NCBI GenBank assembly: GCA_964607425.1
Contig: CAZSKQ010000045.1
Coordinates: 1-25,519 of the forward strand
Direction of reading: 5' to 3'
DNA: 25,519 bases
Source: IDS-8 sp964607425
GTDB taxonomy: Bacteria; Pseudomonadota; Gammaproteobacteria; Steroidobacterales; Woeseiaceae
This document shows, in pieces, positions 17,982-25,519 of this stretch. Position 1 is the first letter of the stretch. Every line of letters begins with the position of its first letter. Both the position numbers and the translations under genes were made by a program. The notes beneath the pieces were generated by a model. The model saw only the letters and a list, made by a program, of their open reading frames with translations, made no database searches and was not told the DNA's origin.

Positions 17982-19400
17982 TCAGCCCTCGTTCCCGCCA
18001 GGAGCCGGCAGGGCGAGCGCCTGCACCACGCGTTCCATCCGCATTGCGCGCGAACCCTTGACGAGCACGTTCACGCTTTCCGCGTCCCTGTCCCCGAGCT
18101 CACGCAGCAGCAGGGCCGTGAGCGCGTCGACCGATTCCACCCAGGTGCCGTTGCCCCCGAACGCCTGCACCGCCTGTCGCGACCGGCTGCCGGTGGCAAA
18201 CAACCGGTCGATGCCCGCGTGCGAGAGCGCTTCGCCGACCTGCCGGTGCAGGTTCGCGCTTTCCGGCCCGAGCTCGCCCATGTCGCCGAGCACGAACCAC
18301 GACTCACCGGGACGTTCGGCGAGGAATTCTCCCGCGGCCGTAACGCTCGCGGGATTGGCGTTGTAGCTGTCATCGAAGACGCGGCAGCCGTTGATGCCGG
18401 GCAGCCCCTTGAGGCGGCCGGCCACGGGGCGTACCGCTGCGAGCCCTTGCCGGATGGTTTCCGCGTCCACTCCCGCGGCCAGCGCCGCAGCCGCGGCGGC
18501 TGCCGCCAGAAGCGCGTTGTGCTTGCCGGCGAGCGGGAGCGCGACGTCGATTTCCGGAAAGGGTCGAAGCGGTGTCTTCGAGCCGCGGGCGCTTCGGCCG
18601 GACCCCGGAAGCAAGGTGAAGGCGGTGCCGGCTTCGCCGCTCTCGACGTTCACCGCGCGCACGTCCGCGTCGGCCTCGAGGCCGAAGCTCAGGACCTCGG
18701 TGCCGGCGGCGAGCGACCGCCAGTAGCCGAAGTAGGGATCGTCGGCGTTCAGCACCGCCCATTCCGGGCGCGGCTCGCACGCGAGGATTTCGCCTTTCGC
18801 TTCCGCGACGCCGCGGATCGAGCCGAAGCCTTCGAGGTGCGCGGGCCCGGCATTCGTGATCACCGCGATCGCGGGCTCCGCCAGCGACGCCAGCCAGGCG
18901 ATTTCGCCGTGATGGCTTGCGCCGAGCTCCAGCACCGCGTAGCGGTGATGCGGGGCGAACTCCGCCAGCATGAGCGGTACACCCACATCGTTGTTCAGGT
19001 TGCCGCGCGTGGCGAGCGTCGGCGCCGCCAGCGCGAGGCAGCTTGCGATCATTTCCTTCAGCGTGGTCTTGCCGTTGCTGCCGGTCAAAGCGATCACCGT
19101 CGCCGGCATCTGTCGCCGCCAGGCCGCGGCGACCCGCCCAAGGGCGCGGCGCGTGTCGTCGACCTCGATGGTGGGCAGGTCCGCGCTCGCGGGCCGCATC
19201 ACGACCGCCCCGGCGGCACCCGCGGCCGCCGCCTGCGGGACGAAATCGCTGCCGTCGAAGTGCGGCCCCTGCAGCGCGAAGAAAAGCTCTCGCGGCTGCA
19301 CCGCGCGGCTGTCGGTGCTGATGCCGCGAAACGCGGCATCGCGCCCGTGCAGGCGACCCTGCATGACTTCGCTGGCGCTGGACAGCCGGCCTTCCATCAT
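17982..19400 (-). CDS. murF: UDP-MurNAc-tripeptide--D-alanyl-D-alanine ligase
   Basis: Mur ligase that adds the D-Ala-D-Ala dipeptide made by Ddl, completing the UDP-MurNAc-pentapeptide. 472 residues. The ATP loop TGSNGKTT lies at 106-113; the central segment has TNAGPAHLEGFGS and the C-terminal domain DDSYNANPASV. The ATG at 19400 forms ATGA with the murE stop; a second ATG follows immediately. A longer open frame continues upstream through murE in another frame but is not coding. Confidence 0.97.
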   Translation of the reverse strand: MMEGRLSSASEVMQGRLHGRDAAFRGISTDSRAVQPRELFFALQGPHFDGSDFVPQAAAAGAAGAVVMRPASADLPTIEVDDTRRALGRVAAAWRRQMPATVIALTGSNGKTTLKEMIASCLALAAPTLATRGNLNNDVGVPLMLAEFAPHHRYAVLELGASHHGEIAWLASLAEPAIAVITNAGPAHLEGFGSIRGVAEAKGEILACEPRPEWAVLNADDPYFGYWRSLAAGTEVLSFGLEADADVRAVNVESGEAGTAFTLLPGSGRSARGSKTPLRPFPEIDVALPLAGKHNALLAAAAAAAALAAGVDAETIRQGLAAVRPVAGRLKGLPGINGCRVFDDSYNANPASVTAAGEFLAERPGESWFVLGDMGELGPESANLHRQVGEALSHAGIDRLFATGSRSRQAVQAFGGNGTWVESVDALTALLLRELGDRDAESVNVLVKGSRAMRMERVVQALALPAPGGNEG

Positions 19401-20926
19401 CGGCCGCTCCCTGGCTGCCGGGCGGCAAGCGCGGCGCGGGCCGTATCGACATCGGAAAACGGCAGGCGCTTGCCCGCGACGAGCTGGACGTCTTCGTGGC
19501 CCTTGCCGGCGACCAGGATCACGTCGTTGTCGCGGGCCTCGCGAATGGCATAGCCGATCGCGCGCGCGCGATCCGGGATCGCGACATCGCGGCGCCCCAT
19601 GCCCTCGAGGACGGCGGCGATGATTGCCTGCGGATCCTCGAAGCGCGGATTGTCGCTGGTCACGACGACGCGGTCCGCGAGCTTTGCCGCCACCTGTCCC
19701 ATCAGCGGCCGCTTCCCGCGATCGCGATCGCCGCCGCAGCCGAAGACGCACCAGAGCTTGCCGGTGCAATGTAACCGCAGCGATTCCAGCGCGGCTTCGA
19801 GGCCCGCGGGCGTGTGCGCGTAATCGACGTAAACGGCAGGACCGGGCGTCACGGTTTCCGCCTGCACGCGCTGCATGCGCCCCGCCGGCGCGTGCACGCG
19901 TTCGAGCGCCGCGGCAGCGCCGTCCAGCGGCATCTCCCAGCACAAGAGCTGCGCAAGCACCATTGCGGCATTGGCGACATTGAAGTAGCCGGCGAGCGGC
20001 AGGCGGAACGACCCGTTGCCCCAGCTACTGTCGAACGTAAGCGCGAAACCGCGCTCGCTCGCTTCCGTCGCGGTGACGAACAGGTAGCGCGTGTCGGGGA
20101 ACACCGGCGCATGCGGCGTGGCGGACACGGCCACGATCCCGCCGCCGCCGATAGCACGGCAGCGCTCGAGCAGCTCGCGGCCGAACGGCGTATCGATGCA
20201 GACGATACGATGGCGGGGTTCGAAGTCGGCGAACAGGCGCGCCTTGGTTTCCCCGTACGCAGCCATGCCGCCGTGATAATCGATGTGATCGCGGCTCAGG
20301 TTGGTGAAGAGGGCCGAATCCACGCGCACGCCGTCGATGCGGTTCTGGGCAAGAGCATGGGACGACACCTCGATCGCCGCGTGCCCGGCGCCGCCGCGGA
20401 CGAACTCCGCCAGCTCGCCGTGCAACTCGAGGCAGGCGGGCGTGGTCATGGCGCGCGGCTCGACGGTCTCGATGCCCGCGCCCAGCGTACCGAGATAGCC
20501 GCAAGGTTTCCCGAGCCGCCGCATGCACTGTGCGACAAGGTACGCCACCGTCGTTTTACCGTTGGTGCCCGTGACAGCGGACACTCGCAGCTGCCCGGAG
20601 GGCGCGCCGAACCAGCGGTCGGCGATGTCGCCGAGGCGCCGCTCGAGCCCGGCGACCGGCACGCTGAAGGCCCCCGAGATCGCGGGCACGGCGAGCGCCG
20701 TGTCGCGGTCCCAGACGACGGCCGCTACGCCGGCGGCCAGGGCGGCGTCGAGGAAATCCAGGCCGTGGTGCTGCGCCCCGCGGCACGCCAGGAACGCGTA
20801 ACCCGGCGCGAGCTTGCGGCTGTCGCTCGCGATGCCGTCGATGCCGACGGCCGGGGCATCGGCAATACCCTCCAGCAGTTGCCGCAGCGTCATGGCCGTA
20901 TGCAAAGGCGTTGCCGGCATGCTCAT
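19397..20926 (-). CDS. murE: UDP-MurNAc-L-alanyl-D-glutamate--2,6-diaminopimelate ligase
   Basis: Mur ligase that adds the third residue of the stem peptide. 509 residues. The ATP loop TGTNGKTT lies at 119-126, with HAAIEVSSHAL around 182-192 and NLSRDHIDYHG at about 209-219. The DNPR motif at 425-428 is the signature of meso-diaminopimelate rather than lysine specificity, so the cell has DAP-type peptidoglycan. The ATG at 20926 overlaps the ftsI stop (ATGA); a second in-frame ATG is two codons later. Confidence 0.97.
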   Translation of the reverse strand: MSMPATPLHTAMTLRQLLEGIADAPAVGIDGIASDSRKLAPGYAFLACRGAQHHGLDFLDAALAAGVAAVVWDRDTALAVPAISGAFSVPVAGLERRLGDIADRWFGAPSGQLRVSAVTGTNGKTTVAYLVAQCMRRLGKPCGYLGTLGAGIETVEPRAMTTPACLELHGELAEFVRGGAGHAAIEVSSHALAQNRIDGVRVDSALFTNLSRDHIDYHGGMAAYGETKARLFADFEPRHRIVCIDTPFGRELLERCRAIGGGGIVAVSATPHAPVFPDTRYLFVTATEASERGFALTFDSSWGNGSFRLPLAGYFNVANAAMVLAQLLCWEMPLDGAAAALERVHAPAGRMQRVQAETVTPGPAVYVDYAHTPAGLEAALESLRLHCTGKLWCVFGCGGDRDRGKRPLMGQVAAKLADRVVVTSDNPRFEDPQAIIAAVLEGMGRRDVAIPDRARAIGYAIREARDNDVILVAGKGHEDVQLVAGKRLPFSDVDTARAALAARQPGSGR

Positions 20927-22674
20927 GGGCGGATGGCCTGCACGGCCTGCCCGCCCGCGGCCTGGATGACGGTGCCCGGGTCGCGCGCCGGCAGCGCGTC
21001 CGGCGGCACTGCCAGCAGCCTCAGGGATTCGGACATGACCTCCGCGAATACCGGTGCCGCCACGTCGCTGCCGTAGTAGAACTTGCCGTGCGGCTCGTCG
21101 ATCATGACGACGGCGACGAGGCGCGGGTCGCTGGCCGGCGCAAGCCCGGCGAAGATCGATACGTATTCGTCCTCCGAATAGCCGCCCGCCGCGAACTTCC
21201 AGGCGGTGCCCGTCTTGCCGGCAACGCGGTAGCCCGCGACGTCCGCGTTCGTGCCCGTACCGCCCGGCATGACGACCTCCTCCAGCATGCGCACAACCGC
21301 GTGCGCGGTTTCCGGGGAGATGACCTGCCGGCCTTCCTTCGGCCGGTCCAGCGCCACCAGCGACACCGGCTGTAGCCAGCCGTCGTTCGCCAGCACGGCG
21401 TAGGCCTGCGCGAGTTGCAGTGCGGTCACGGAGACCCCGTAACCGTAGGCAAGCGTCGCCTGGCTGATCTCCTGCCAGTGGCTGTAATGGGTGAGCAGCC
21501 CCGCCGATTCCCCCGGAAAGCCGCTGGCGGTCAGCGATCCCAGGCCGAACGCGGTCATGGTGCGCCACAGGAGCTCGGGCTCCAGAGACATGGCGACGAT
21601 GGTCGACCCGACGTTACTGGAGCGTGCCAGCAGGGTCGTCAGGTTGATCCGGCCGAGGTTGCGATGATCCTTGATCGTTTTCGGCCCGACGACGATGTAG
21701 CCGGGCGAGGTGTCGACAATGCTGCCCGGCCGGTACTCACCGCTTTCCAGCGCCGCGGCGATGACGAGCGGCTTGATGCTCGAACCGGGTTCGAAGATGT
21801 CGGTGACCGCGCGATTGCGATACCGCTCGGCGGCGTACTGCGAACGGTCGTTCGGGTTGTAGCCTGGCTGGTTCACGATCGCGAGCACTTCCCCGCTGTC
21901 GACGTCGAGCACGACGATGGAACCGGAATCGGCGTGGTGTTTGTGCACGGCGCTTTTCAGCGCACGGTAGGCGAGGTATTGCAGCCTGAGATCGATGCTC
22001 GTACGCAGGTCCTTGCCGGGGTGCGGCGGCCGGATGCTCTCGACGTTTTCGACCGAGCGGCCGAGACGGTCCTGCAGCACGCGCTTGGCGCCGGCCTCTC
22101 CGGACAGCCAGTGGTTGAACGCGAGCTCGAGGCCCTCCTGGCCGCGATCGTCGATGTTGGTGAAGCCGACCAGGTGTCCGGCGACCTCGCCCGCCGGGTA
22201 ATAGCGGCGGTATTCGCGCAGCACGTTGACTCCGGGCAGCTTCAGCGCCATCGCGCGGTGCGCCTGCTCCGGGTTCAGGTGCCGCTTCAGGTAGAGGAAT
22301 TCCCGATCCATGCTGCGGGTGATGCGCCGCATCAGCGGCGCCGCGTCCAGCCCGAGCGCCTGGGCAAGCGGCCCAACGCGATCGGTAGCCGGCGCGAACT
22401 CGCGTGGGTTGACCCACACGCTGTCAACCGGCGTGCTGATCGCGAGCGGCTCGCCGTGGCGATCGGTGATGGCGCCGCGGTGCGCCGCGATCTTCTCGAC
22501 CCGCAGGTGCCGGGCGTCCGCTTCCTGGTTCAGGAACTCGCGGTTGAACACCTGCAGGTAGACCGAGCGCGCCACCAGTGCCGACGCGGCCAGCACGAAG
22601 AATGCGACCACGACCGCGATCCTCACCACGAATCGGCCGTGCGCCTGCTCCCGGGTTTCAGCGCCGCGTTTCAT
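20923..22674 (-). CDS. ftsI: Septal transpeptidase FtsI (PBP3)
   Basis: Class B penicillin-binding protein that crosslinks septal peptidoglycan, paired with FtsW. 583 residues: short cytoplasmic tail, one membrane segment at about 16-36, a pedestal domain beginning with the HRGAITDRHGEPLA segment, and a transpeptidase domain. All three active-site motifs are present: SxxK at S298-K301, SxN at S352-N354 and KTG at 487-489. The E. coli protein has a C-terminal processing site; the C-terminus here ends shortly after the domain. The ATG overlaps the ftsL stop (ATGA). Confidence 0.98.
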   Translation of the reverse strand: MKRGAETREQAHGRFVVRIAVVVAFFVLAASALVARSVYLQVFNREFLNQEADARHLRVEKIAAHRGAITDRHGEPLAISTPVDSVWVNPREFAPATDRVGPLAQALGLDAAPLMRRITRSMDREFLYLKRHLNPEQAHRAMALKLPGVNVLREYRRYYPAGEVAGHLVGFTNIDDRGQEGLELAFNHWLSGEAGAKRVLQDRLGRSVENVESIRPPHPGKDLRTSIDLRLQYLAYRALKSAVHKHHADSGSIVVLDVDSGEVLAIVNQPGYNPNDRSQYAAERYRNRAVTDIFEPGSSIKPLVIAAALESGEYRPGSIVDTSPGYIVVGPKTIKDHRNLGRINLTTLLARSSNVGSTIVAMSLEPELLWRTMTAFGLGSLTASGFPGESAGLLTHYSHWQEISQATLAYGYGVSVTALQLAQAYAVLANDGWLQPVSLVALDRPKEGRQVISPETAHAVVRMLEEVVMPGGTGTNADVAGYRVAGKTGTAWKFAAGGYSEDEYVSIFAGLAPASDPRLVAVVMIDEPHGKFYYGSDVAAPVFAEVMSESLRLLAVPPDALPARDPGTVIQAAGGQAVQAIRP

Positions 22675-22961
22675 GGCCGCTCGACGACGAAGATTTCATT
22701 GGGGAGCGGGCGTGAGAGCGCCAGCTTTTCCGCGGCTACGCGCTCGATGCGCGCGTGCGTGGCCCAGGTGCTTTGCTCAATCTGCAGGCGCCCCCATTCG
22801 ATGTTCAGCTCGTCGCGCGCGGCAGTGAGCGCTTCGAGCTCGATGAACAGCTTGCGCGCCTCATGCTTGGTATAGACAAGCGCCATCGCGGACACGACGC
22901 ACACGACCGCGAAGACGAGTGCGAGAAGCACGGGTTGCGCAGGCTTGTTGAGAGTTGCCAC
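22671..22961 (-). CDS. ftsL: Cell division protein FtsL
   Basis: Small bitopic divisome protein that pairs with FtsB and binds FtsQ and the FtsWI synthase. 96 residues: a short cytoplasmic start, a membrane segment at about 9-29 (LLALVFAVVCVVSAMALVY), then a predicted coiled coil around 30-60 and a conserved-looking tail. The start is GTG 22961, whose G is the last base of the rsmH TAG stop, with GGAG 10 bases upstream. A longer in-frame ORF extends into rsmH but has no FtsL features. Confidence 0.93.
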   Translation of the reverse strand: MATLNKPAQPVLLALVFAVVCVVSAMALVYTKHEARKLFIELEALTAARDELNIEWGRLQIEQSTWATHARIERVAAEKLALSRPLPNEIFVVERP

Positions 22962-23932
22962 TAGAGGCGCTCCGCGACCCGCAGGCGCGCACTGCGTGCC
23001 CGCGCGTTGGCGGCGATCTCTTCCTCGCTCGCCTTGATCGCCTTGCCGATGACGGCCAGCGGCGGTCGCTGGTCTTCCGGAATGGACGGCATGCCGCGCC
23101 AGGCTTCGGGCTCTTTCGAGGCGTTGCGCATGAACCGCTTGACCCGCCGATCCTCCAGGGAATGAAAGCTGATCACGCACAGCCGCCCGCCGGGGGCGAG
23201 CACGTCCAGCGAAGCCGCGAGCGCGGCGTCCAGCTGCTCCAGTTCCTCGTTCACCCGGATGCGTATCGCCTGGAAGGTCTTCGTCGCCGGATGGATCTTG
23301 CGCGGCGCGCGCGGCACCGCGGCTGCCACGACGTCGGCCAGTTCGCGCGTGCGCCGGATCGGCGACTGCTCGCGCCGCGCGACAATCGCGCGTGCGATGC
23401 GTCCTGCAAACCGTTCCTCGCCATAGCGCGACAACACCTGCTTCAGCTCCTTCTCATCCACGTCCGCCAGCCACTCGGCGGCACTGATGCCCGTGGTCGG
23501 GTCCATGCGCATGTCGAGCGGTCCGTCGTGACGCAGGCTAAATCCGCGCTCCGCCTGATCCAGTTGCGGGGAGGAGACCCCCAGGTCCAGCAGGAGTCCG
23601 TCCACGGCACCGAGCACCTGCCGTACCGCTGCAATTTCCCTGATATCCGCAATCTCACCTTTGACCACCTCGACCCTCGGGTCGCCTCCGAACTCGTCAC
23701 CCGCTGCCGCGACGGCTTGCGGGTCGCGATCGATGGCGATCAGCCTGCCTCCCGGACCGAGCTGCCGGAGGATCGCTGCGCTGTGGCCGCCGCGCCCGAA
23801 GGTCCCATCCATGTAACAACCGTCCGGCTGAATGTTAAGCGCCCTGATCACCGGCCCGACGAGGACCGGCACGTGCTCTCCGGCTTCGCGCTTGCCGCCG
23901 TTCAACCGGCATAACCCGGCCCGCATCCGCAC
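22961..23932 (-). CDS. rsmH: 16S rRNA m4C1402 methyltransferase RsmH
   Basis: SAM-dependent methyltransferase (formerly MraW) that methylates N4 of C1402 in the ribosomal P site. Up to 323 residues. HVPVL (20-24) marks the family N-terminus, and motif I is MDGTFGRGGHS at 41-51. The segments LLLDLGVSSPQLD and the late VISFHSLEDRRVKRF are diagnostic. The furthest start is GTG 23932, with ATG 23926 two codons later; neither has a strong ribosome binding site. It follows mraZ by 16 bases. Confidence 0.96.
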   Translation of the reverse strand: MRMRAGLCRLNGGKREAGEHVPVLVGPVIRALNIQPDGCYMDGTFGRGGHSAAILRQLGPGGRLIAIDRDPQAVAAAGDEFGGDPRVEVVKGEIADIREIAAVRQVLGAVDGLLLDLGVSSPQLDQAERGFSLRHDGPLDMRMDPTTGISAAEWLADVDEKELKQVLSRYGEERFAGRIARAIVARREQSPIRRTRELADVVAAAVPRAPRKIHPATKTFQAIRIRVNEELEQLDAALAASLDVLAPGGRLCVISFHSLEDRRVKRFMRNASKEPEAWRGMPSIPEDQRPPLAVIGKAIKASEEEIAANARARSARLRVAERL

Positions 23933-23948
23933 GCCCGCGAATGCGTAC

Positions 23949-24401
23949 CTAAAGCGATAGCGACTCCAGCTCGGCGGGCAGGCCGGCCTCGTCCTCGGGC
24001 CCGCTCAGCCATTCGTCGCGTTTCTCGTTCCAGCGCTCCTCGTCCCACAATTCGAACTTGTTGCCCTGCCCGATCAGGATCGCCTGGCGATCGAGGCCGG
24101 CGAACTCGCGCAGCTCTTTCGGCAGGAGGATGCGCCCGTGGCCGTCGATTTCGAGCTCGGTCGCGTAGCCGACCATCAGCCGCTGCAATCGCCGTGCCTG
24201 TGGGTTCAGGCTGGGCAGCCGCACGAGCTTGCGCTCGATCTCTTCCCAATCCGGGAACGGGTAGATCAGCAGGCAATAATCGCGGTCCACCGTCGCCACG
24301 AGCTGCCCGTCGCAGCGCGTGGCCAGCCGCTCGCGATGACGCGTCGGGATCGCGAGGCGGCCCTTGGCGTCCAGGGTGACTTTGGTGGCTCCACGAAACA
24401 C
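23949..24401 (-). CDS. mraZ: Transcriptional regulator MraZ
   Basis: First gene of the dcw operon and, in E. coli, its own repressor through direct repeats in the operon promoter. 150 residues with two SpoVT/AbrB-type halves, each containing a DxxGR motif (LDAKGRLAIP near residue 10 and IDGHGRILLP near residue 85). The start GTG 24401 gives the family N-terminus MFRGA, so it is favoured although the ribosome binding site is weak. Its likely operator lies about 55 bases upstream. Confidence 0.97.
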   Translation of the reverse strand: MFRGATKVTLDAKGRLAIPTRHRERLATRCDGQLVATVDRDYCLLIYPFPDWEEIERKLVRLPSLNPQARRLQRLMVGYATELEIDGHGRILLPKELREFAGLDRQAILIGQGNKFELWDEERWNEKRDEWLSGPEDEAGLPAELESLSL

Positions 24402-24455
24402 AGGCTTGCCGACGGGTCATGGCCGCCGGTGCCGCTGCACCTTCAGCCGTCACAA

Positions 24456-24487
24456 CCCATATCCTCCCACTTTTTTCCACTTTTCCA
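24456..24487 (-). promoter_or_regulatory. MraZ-box cluster (operator)
   Basis: On the minus strand TGGA, TGGA, TGGG and TGGG recur at 24487, 24479, 24469 and 24459, with spacings of 8, 10 and 10 bases. MraZ binds direct repeats of TGGGN with 5-base spacers, which gives the same 10-base period. The cluster lies just downstream of the -10 element and around the predicted transcription start, suited to repression of the whole cluster. Confidence 0.7.
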
Positions 24488-24488
24488 C

Positions 24489-24517
24489 ACTATAGGCGGC
24501 CCACTCACCACCGTCAA
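24489..24517 (-). promoter_or_regulatory. dcw operon promoter (Pmra)
   Basis: On the minus strand TTGACG (24517-24512), a 17-bp spacer and TATAGT (24494-24489) form a near-consensus sigma-70 promoter. Transcription should start near 24482, inside the MraZ-box cluster, about 80 bases before mraZ. It is the strongest promoter match seen in the window and would serve mraZ through ftsA. Confidence 0.75.
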
Positions 24518-24715
24518 CCGCTTCCAGCCCATTAGTTTCTTGTTGTACAGGGACTTAGCGGCTCTTCCGTGGCTCAATCGAGGCAAATTGTGGAGTTGGG
24601 TTAGGGGCGGCAAATCAACTGCTTGCAAGTGCTTCTTAGACGAAGGCTGACAATACTGTCGCCATCGCCCGACAGGCGTGAAGTTTCAGGATTGCGACGA
24701 CCTTCACATTCACAC
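24518..24715. other. Intergenic spacer upstream of Pmra
   Basis: Together with the promoter, MraZ boxes and REP pair this belongs to a 420-bp non-protein stretch between mraZ and rnpB. It is less GC-rich than the genes around it. I see no convincing ORF, second promoter or RNA structure here. Confidence 0.5.
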
Positions 24716-24816
24716 CTGCAGGAGCCCGCATTGCGGGCGATGCCACGTGTGGCAGACCGACTCCCAGGGGTGCCAATGATCACCAGCGCCGAGCGCCCGC
24801 GATGCGGGCTCCTACA
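24716..24816. repeat. Inverted REP pair downstream of rnpB
   Basis: A plus-strand REP with a CTGCAGGAGC head (24716-24744) pairs with a minus-strand REP with a GTAGGAGC head (24794-24816). The linker contains a small hairpin, TGCCACGTGTGGCA (24741-24754). The GTAGGAG end starts about 6 bases after the predicted rnpB 3' end, so the pair may act as a transcript-end structure. Confidence 0.85.
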
Positions 24817-24821
24817 GGAAA

Positions 24822-25215
24822 GGTGAGGAAGACAGGAGCGCGGCAATAAGCCGGGTTCTGTCGCGGGCAATCATTCATCTGGGACAGCCGTCACCGGCTG
24901 CCTCGTGCAACCTACCCGGGAGTCCGCTCGGGACCGGCGGTGCGGCCTTGAAGCCGCGTACTCCCCTATTTGGTCTTGCTCCGGGCGGGGTTTACCGTGC
25001 CGCGGCGTGTTGCCACCCGCGCGGTGCGCTCTTACCGCACCTTTTCACCCTTGCCGGCGCGGGCGAACCCGCGCTTGGGCGGTCTGTTTTCTGTGGCACT
25101 TTCCATGGGCTCGCGCCCTCCAGGCGTTACCTGGCGCCCTGTCCGAGGGAGCCCGGACTTTCCTCCGGCGCCGTTGCCGGCACCGGCGATTGCCTGGCCG
25201 GCTCCTGTCTCCTCG
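24822..25215 (-). ncRNA. rnpB: RNase P RNA, bacterial type A
   Basis: Catalytic RNA that removes 5' leaders from tRNA precursors, with the RnpA protein. Read on the minus strand it shows the conserved GAGGAAAGTCCGGGC block (25166-25151 region), the GCCAGGTAACGCCTGG hairpin, GGTGAAAAGGTGCGGTAAGAGCGCACC, the GACCAAATAGGGG segment, and the 3' block ACAGAACCCGGCTTA (24861-24847). The P1 helix is clear: GAGGAGACAGGAGC at the 5' end pairs with GCTCCTGTCTTCCTC at the 3' end. The ends are set from P1 and the promoter, accurate to a few bases. The length of about 394 is close to E. coli (377). rnpB next to mraZ is also found in pseudomonads. Confidence 0.97.
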
Positions 25216-25221
25216 AGCGCC

Positions 25222-25251
25222 ATTATACCGAACACCCGGCGGTGGGTGGCA
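25222..25251 (-). promoter_or_regulatory. rnpB promoter
   Basis: A perfect TATAAT (25227-25222) on the minus strand ends 6 bases before the predicted RNA start. The -35 is weak: TGCCAC at 25251-25246 with an 18-bp spacer is the best candidate, and it overlaps the edge of a REP element. Confidence 0.6.
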
Positions 25252-25272
25252 TCGCGCGCGGTGCGCGCTCCG
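25248..25272 (-). repeat. Degenerate REP element upstream of rnpB
   Basis: On the minus strand this reads CCGGAGCGCGCACCGCGCGC then GATGCC. The palindrome matches the GCGCGC-type REP, but the head is changed (CCGGAGC for GTAGGAGC). Its head abuts the 38-bp tandem array and its tail overlaps the rnpB -35 region. Confidence 0.7.
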
Positions 25273-25490
25273 GGTATGTTGGTCGGGCTAACCGCGCCGT
25301 GGGGGAATCCGGGTATGTTAGTCGGCCAGCCGCGCCGTGGGGAATCCGGGAATGTTAATCGGGCCAGCCGCGCCGTGGGGAATCCGGATATGTTAATCGG
25401 GCCAGCCGCGCCGTGGGGAATCCGGGAATGTTAATCGGGCCAGCCGCGCCGTGGGGAATCCGGGTATGTTTAATCGGGCCAGCCGCGCCG
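25272..25490 (+). repeat. Six-copy 38-bp tandem repeat array
   Basis: Units begin at 25272, 25311, 25348, 25386, 25424 and 25462, so the periods are 39, 37, 38, 38 and 38. Each has GGGWATGTTAATCGGGCCAG followed by CCGCGCCGTGGGGAATCC, with small changes. The first two copies are the most divergent. The last copy runs into a REP at the GCCGT of its unit. There are no variable spacers, and the stop-free frames through it have no protein features. Confidence 0.92.
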
Positions 25491-25513
25491 TAGGAGCCCG
25501 CCATGCGGGCGAC
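25490..25513 (+). repeat. REP element at the right end of the array
   Basis: GTAGGAGCCCGCCATGCGGG followed by CGAC, identical to the REP palindrome at the far left of the window. It replaces the end of the sixth 38-bp unit. Any inverted partner would lie outside the window. Confidence 0.8.
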
Positions 25514-25519
25514 AACAGG

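Noticed and set aside
16998..19553. Very long plus-strand open frame (851 codons) opposite mraY and murF
   Set aside because: It is antisense to two conserved genes. High GC content suppresses stops in that frame, and the composition is His/Arg/Gln-rich with no recognisable domain.
24905..25434. Plus-strand small ORFs across rnpB and the repeat array
   Set aside because: They lie antisense to RNase P RNA and in the tandem repeat; no protein features.
25272..25490. Possible CRISPR array
   Set aside because: The 38-bp units are contiguous with no unique spacers, and there are no cas genes nearby.

Overview
The window is the division and cell-wall (dcw) cluster of a GC-rich gammaproteobacterium, bounded on the right by the RNase P RNA gene and on the left by secA and a mutT-like gene. 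The calls rest on full-length conserved proteins: meso-DAP type MurE, LpxC (so an LPS-bearing Gram-negative), an FtsZ tail ending DIPAFLRRQAD, and the order ftsZ-lpxC-dciA-M23 peptidase-secA-mutT seen in many gammaproteobacteria. A type II MurB between murC and ddl and abundant TAGGAGC-type REP elements fit lineages such as Xanthomonadales, Nevskiales or Steroidobacter relatives. The genus cannot be settled from the sequence alone.

Layout, read in transcription order on the minus strand from the right: a 38-bp tandem repeat array (25272-25490), rnpB (about 25215-24822), a REP pair, then a sigma-70 promoter with MraZ boxes, then mraZ-rsmH-ftsL-ftsI-murE-murF-mraY-murD-ftsW-murG-murC-murB-ddl-ftsQ-[100-N gap]-ftsA. 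Nearly every junction from rsmH to ftsQ is an overlap of stop and start codons, so this block looks like one translationally coupled operon. ftsZ follows after a 217-bp spacer with a REP pair, then lpxC with its own probable promoter. dciA (DUF721) is the only plus-strand gene. An M23 peptidase, secA and a MutT-like Nudix gene complete the left side.

Together the genes make the lipid-linked peptidoglycan precursor (murE, murF, mraY, murD, murG, murC, murB, ddl), polymerise and crosslink it at the septum (ftsW, ftsI), assemble the divisome (ftsL, ftsQ, ftsA, ftsZ) and commit lipid A synthesis (lpxC). The gene content is ordinary.

The unusual part is the repeats. REP-like elements (head TGTAGGAGC or CTGCAGGAGC plus a GC-rich palindrome) sit at most non-operonic gene ends. 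The TAG inside the head is itself the stop codon of mutT, secA and dciA. One REP separates secA from mutT and leaves mutT without an obvious standard start codon. Other points are an Asn in place of the first His of the M23 HxH motif, a pair of related GGGGACTG palindromes, and the REP-bracketed 38-bp array upstream of rnpB. I found no previously undescribed protein system; the REP and stop-codon arrangement is the best lead.
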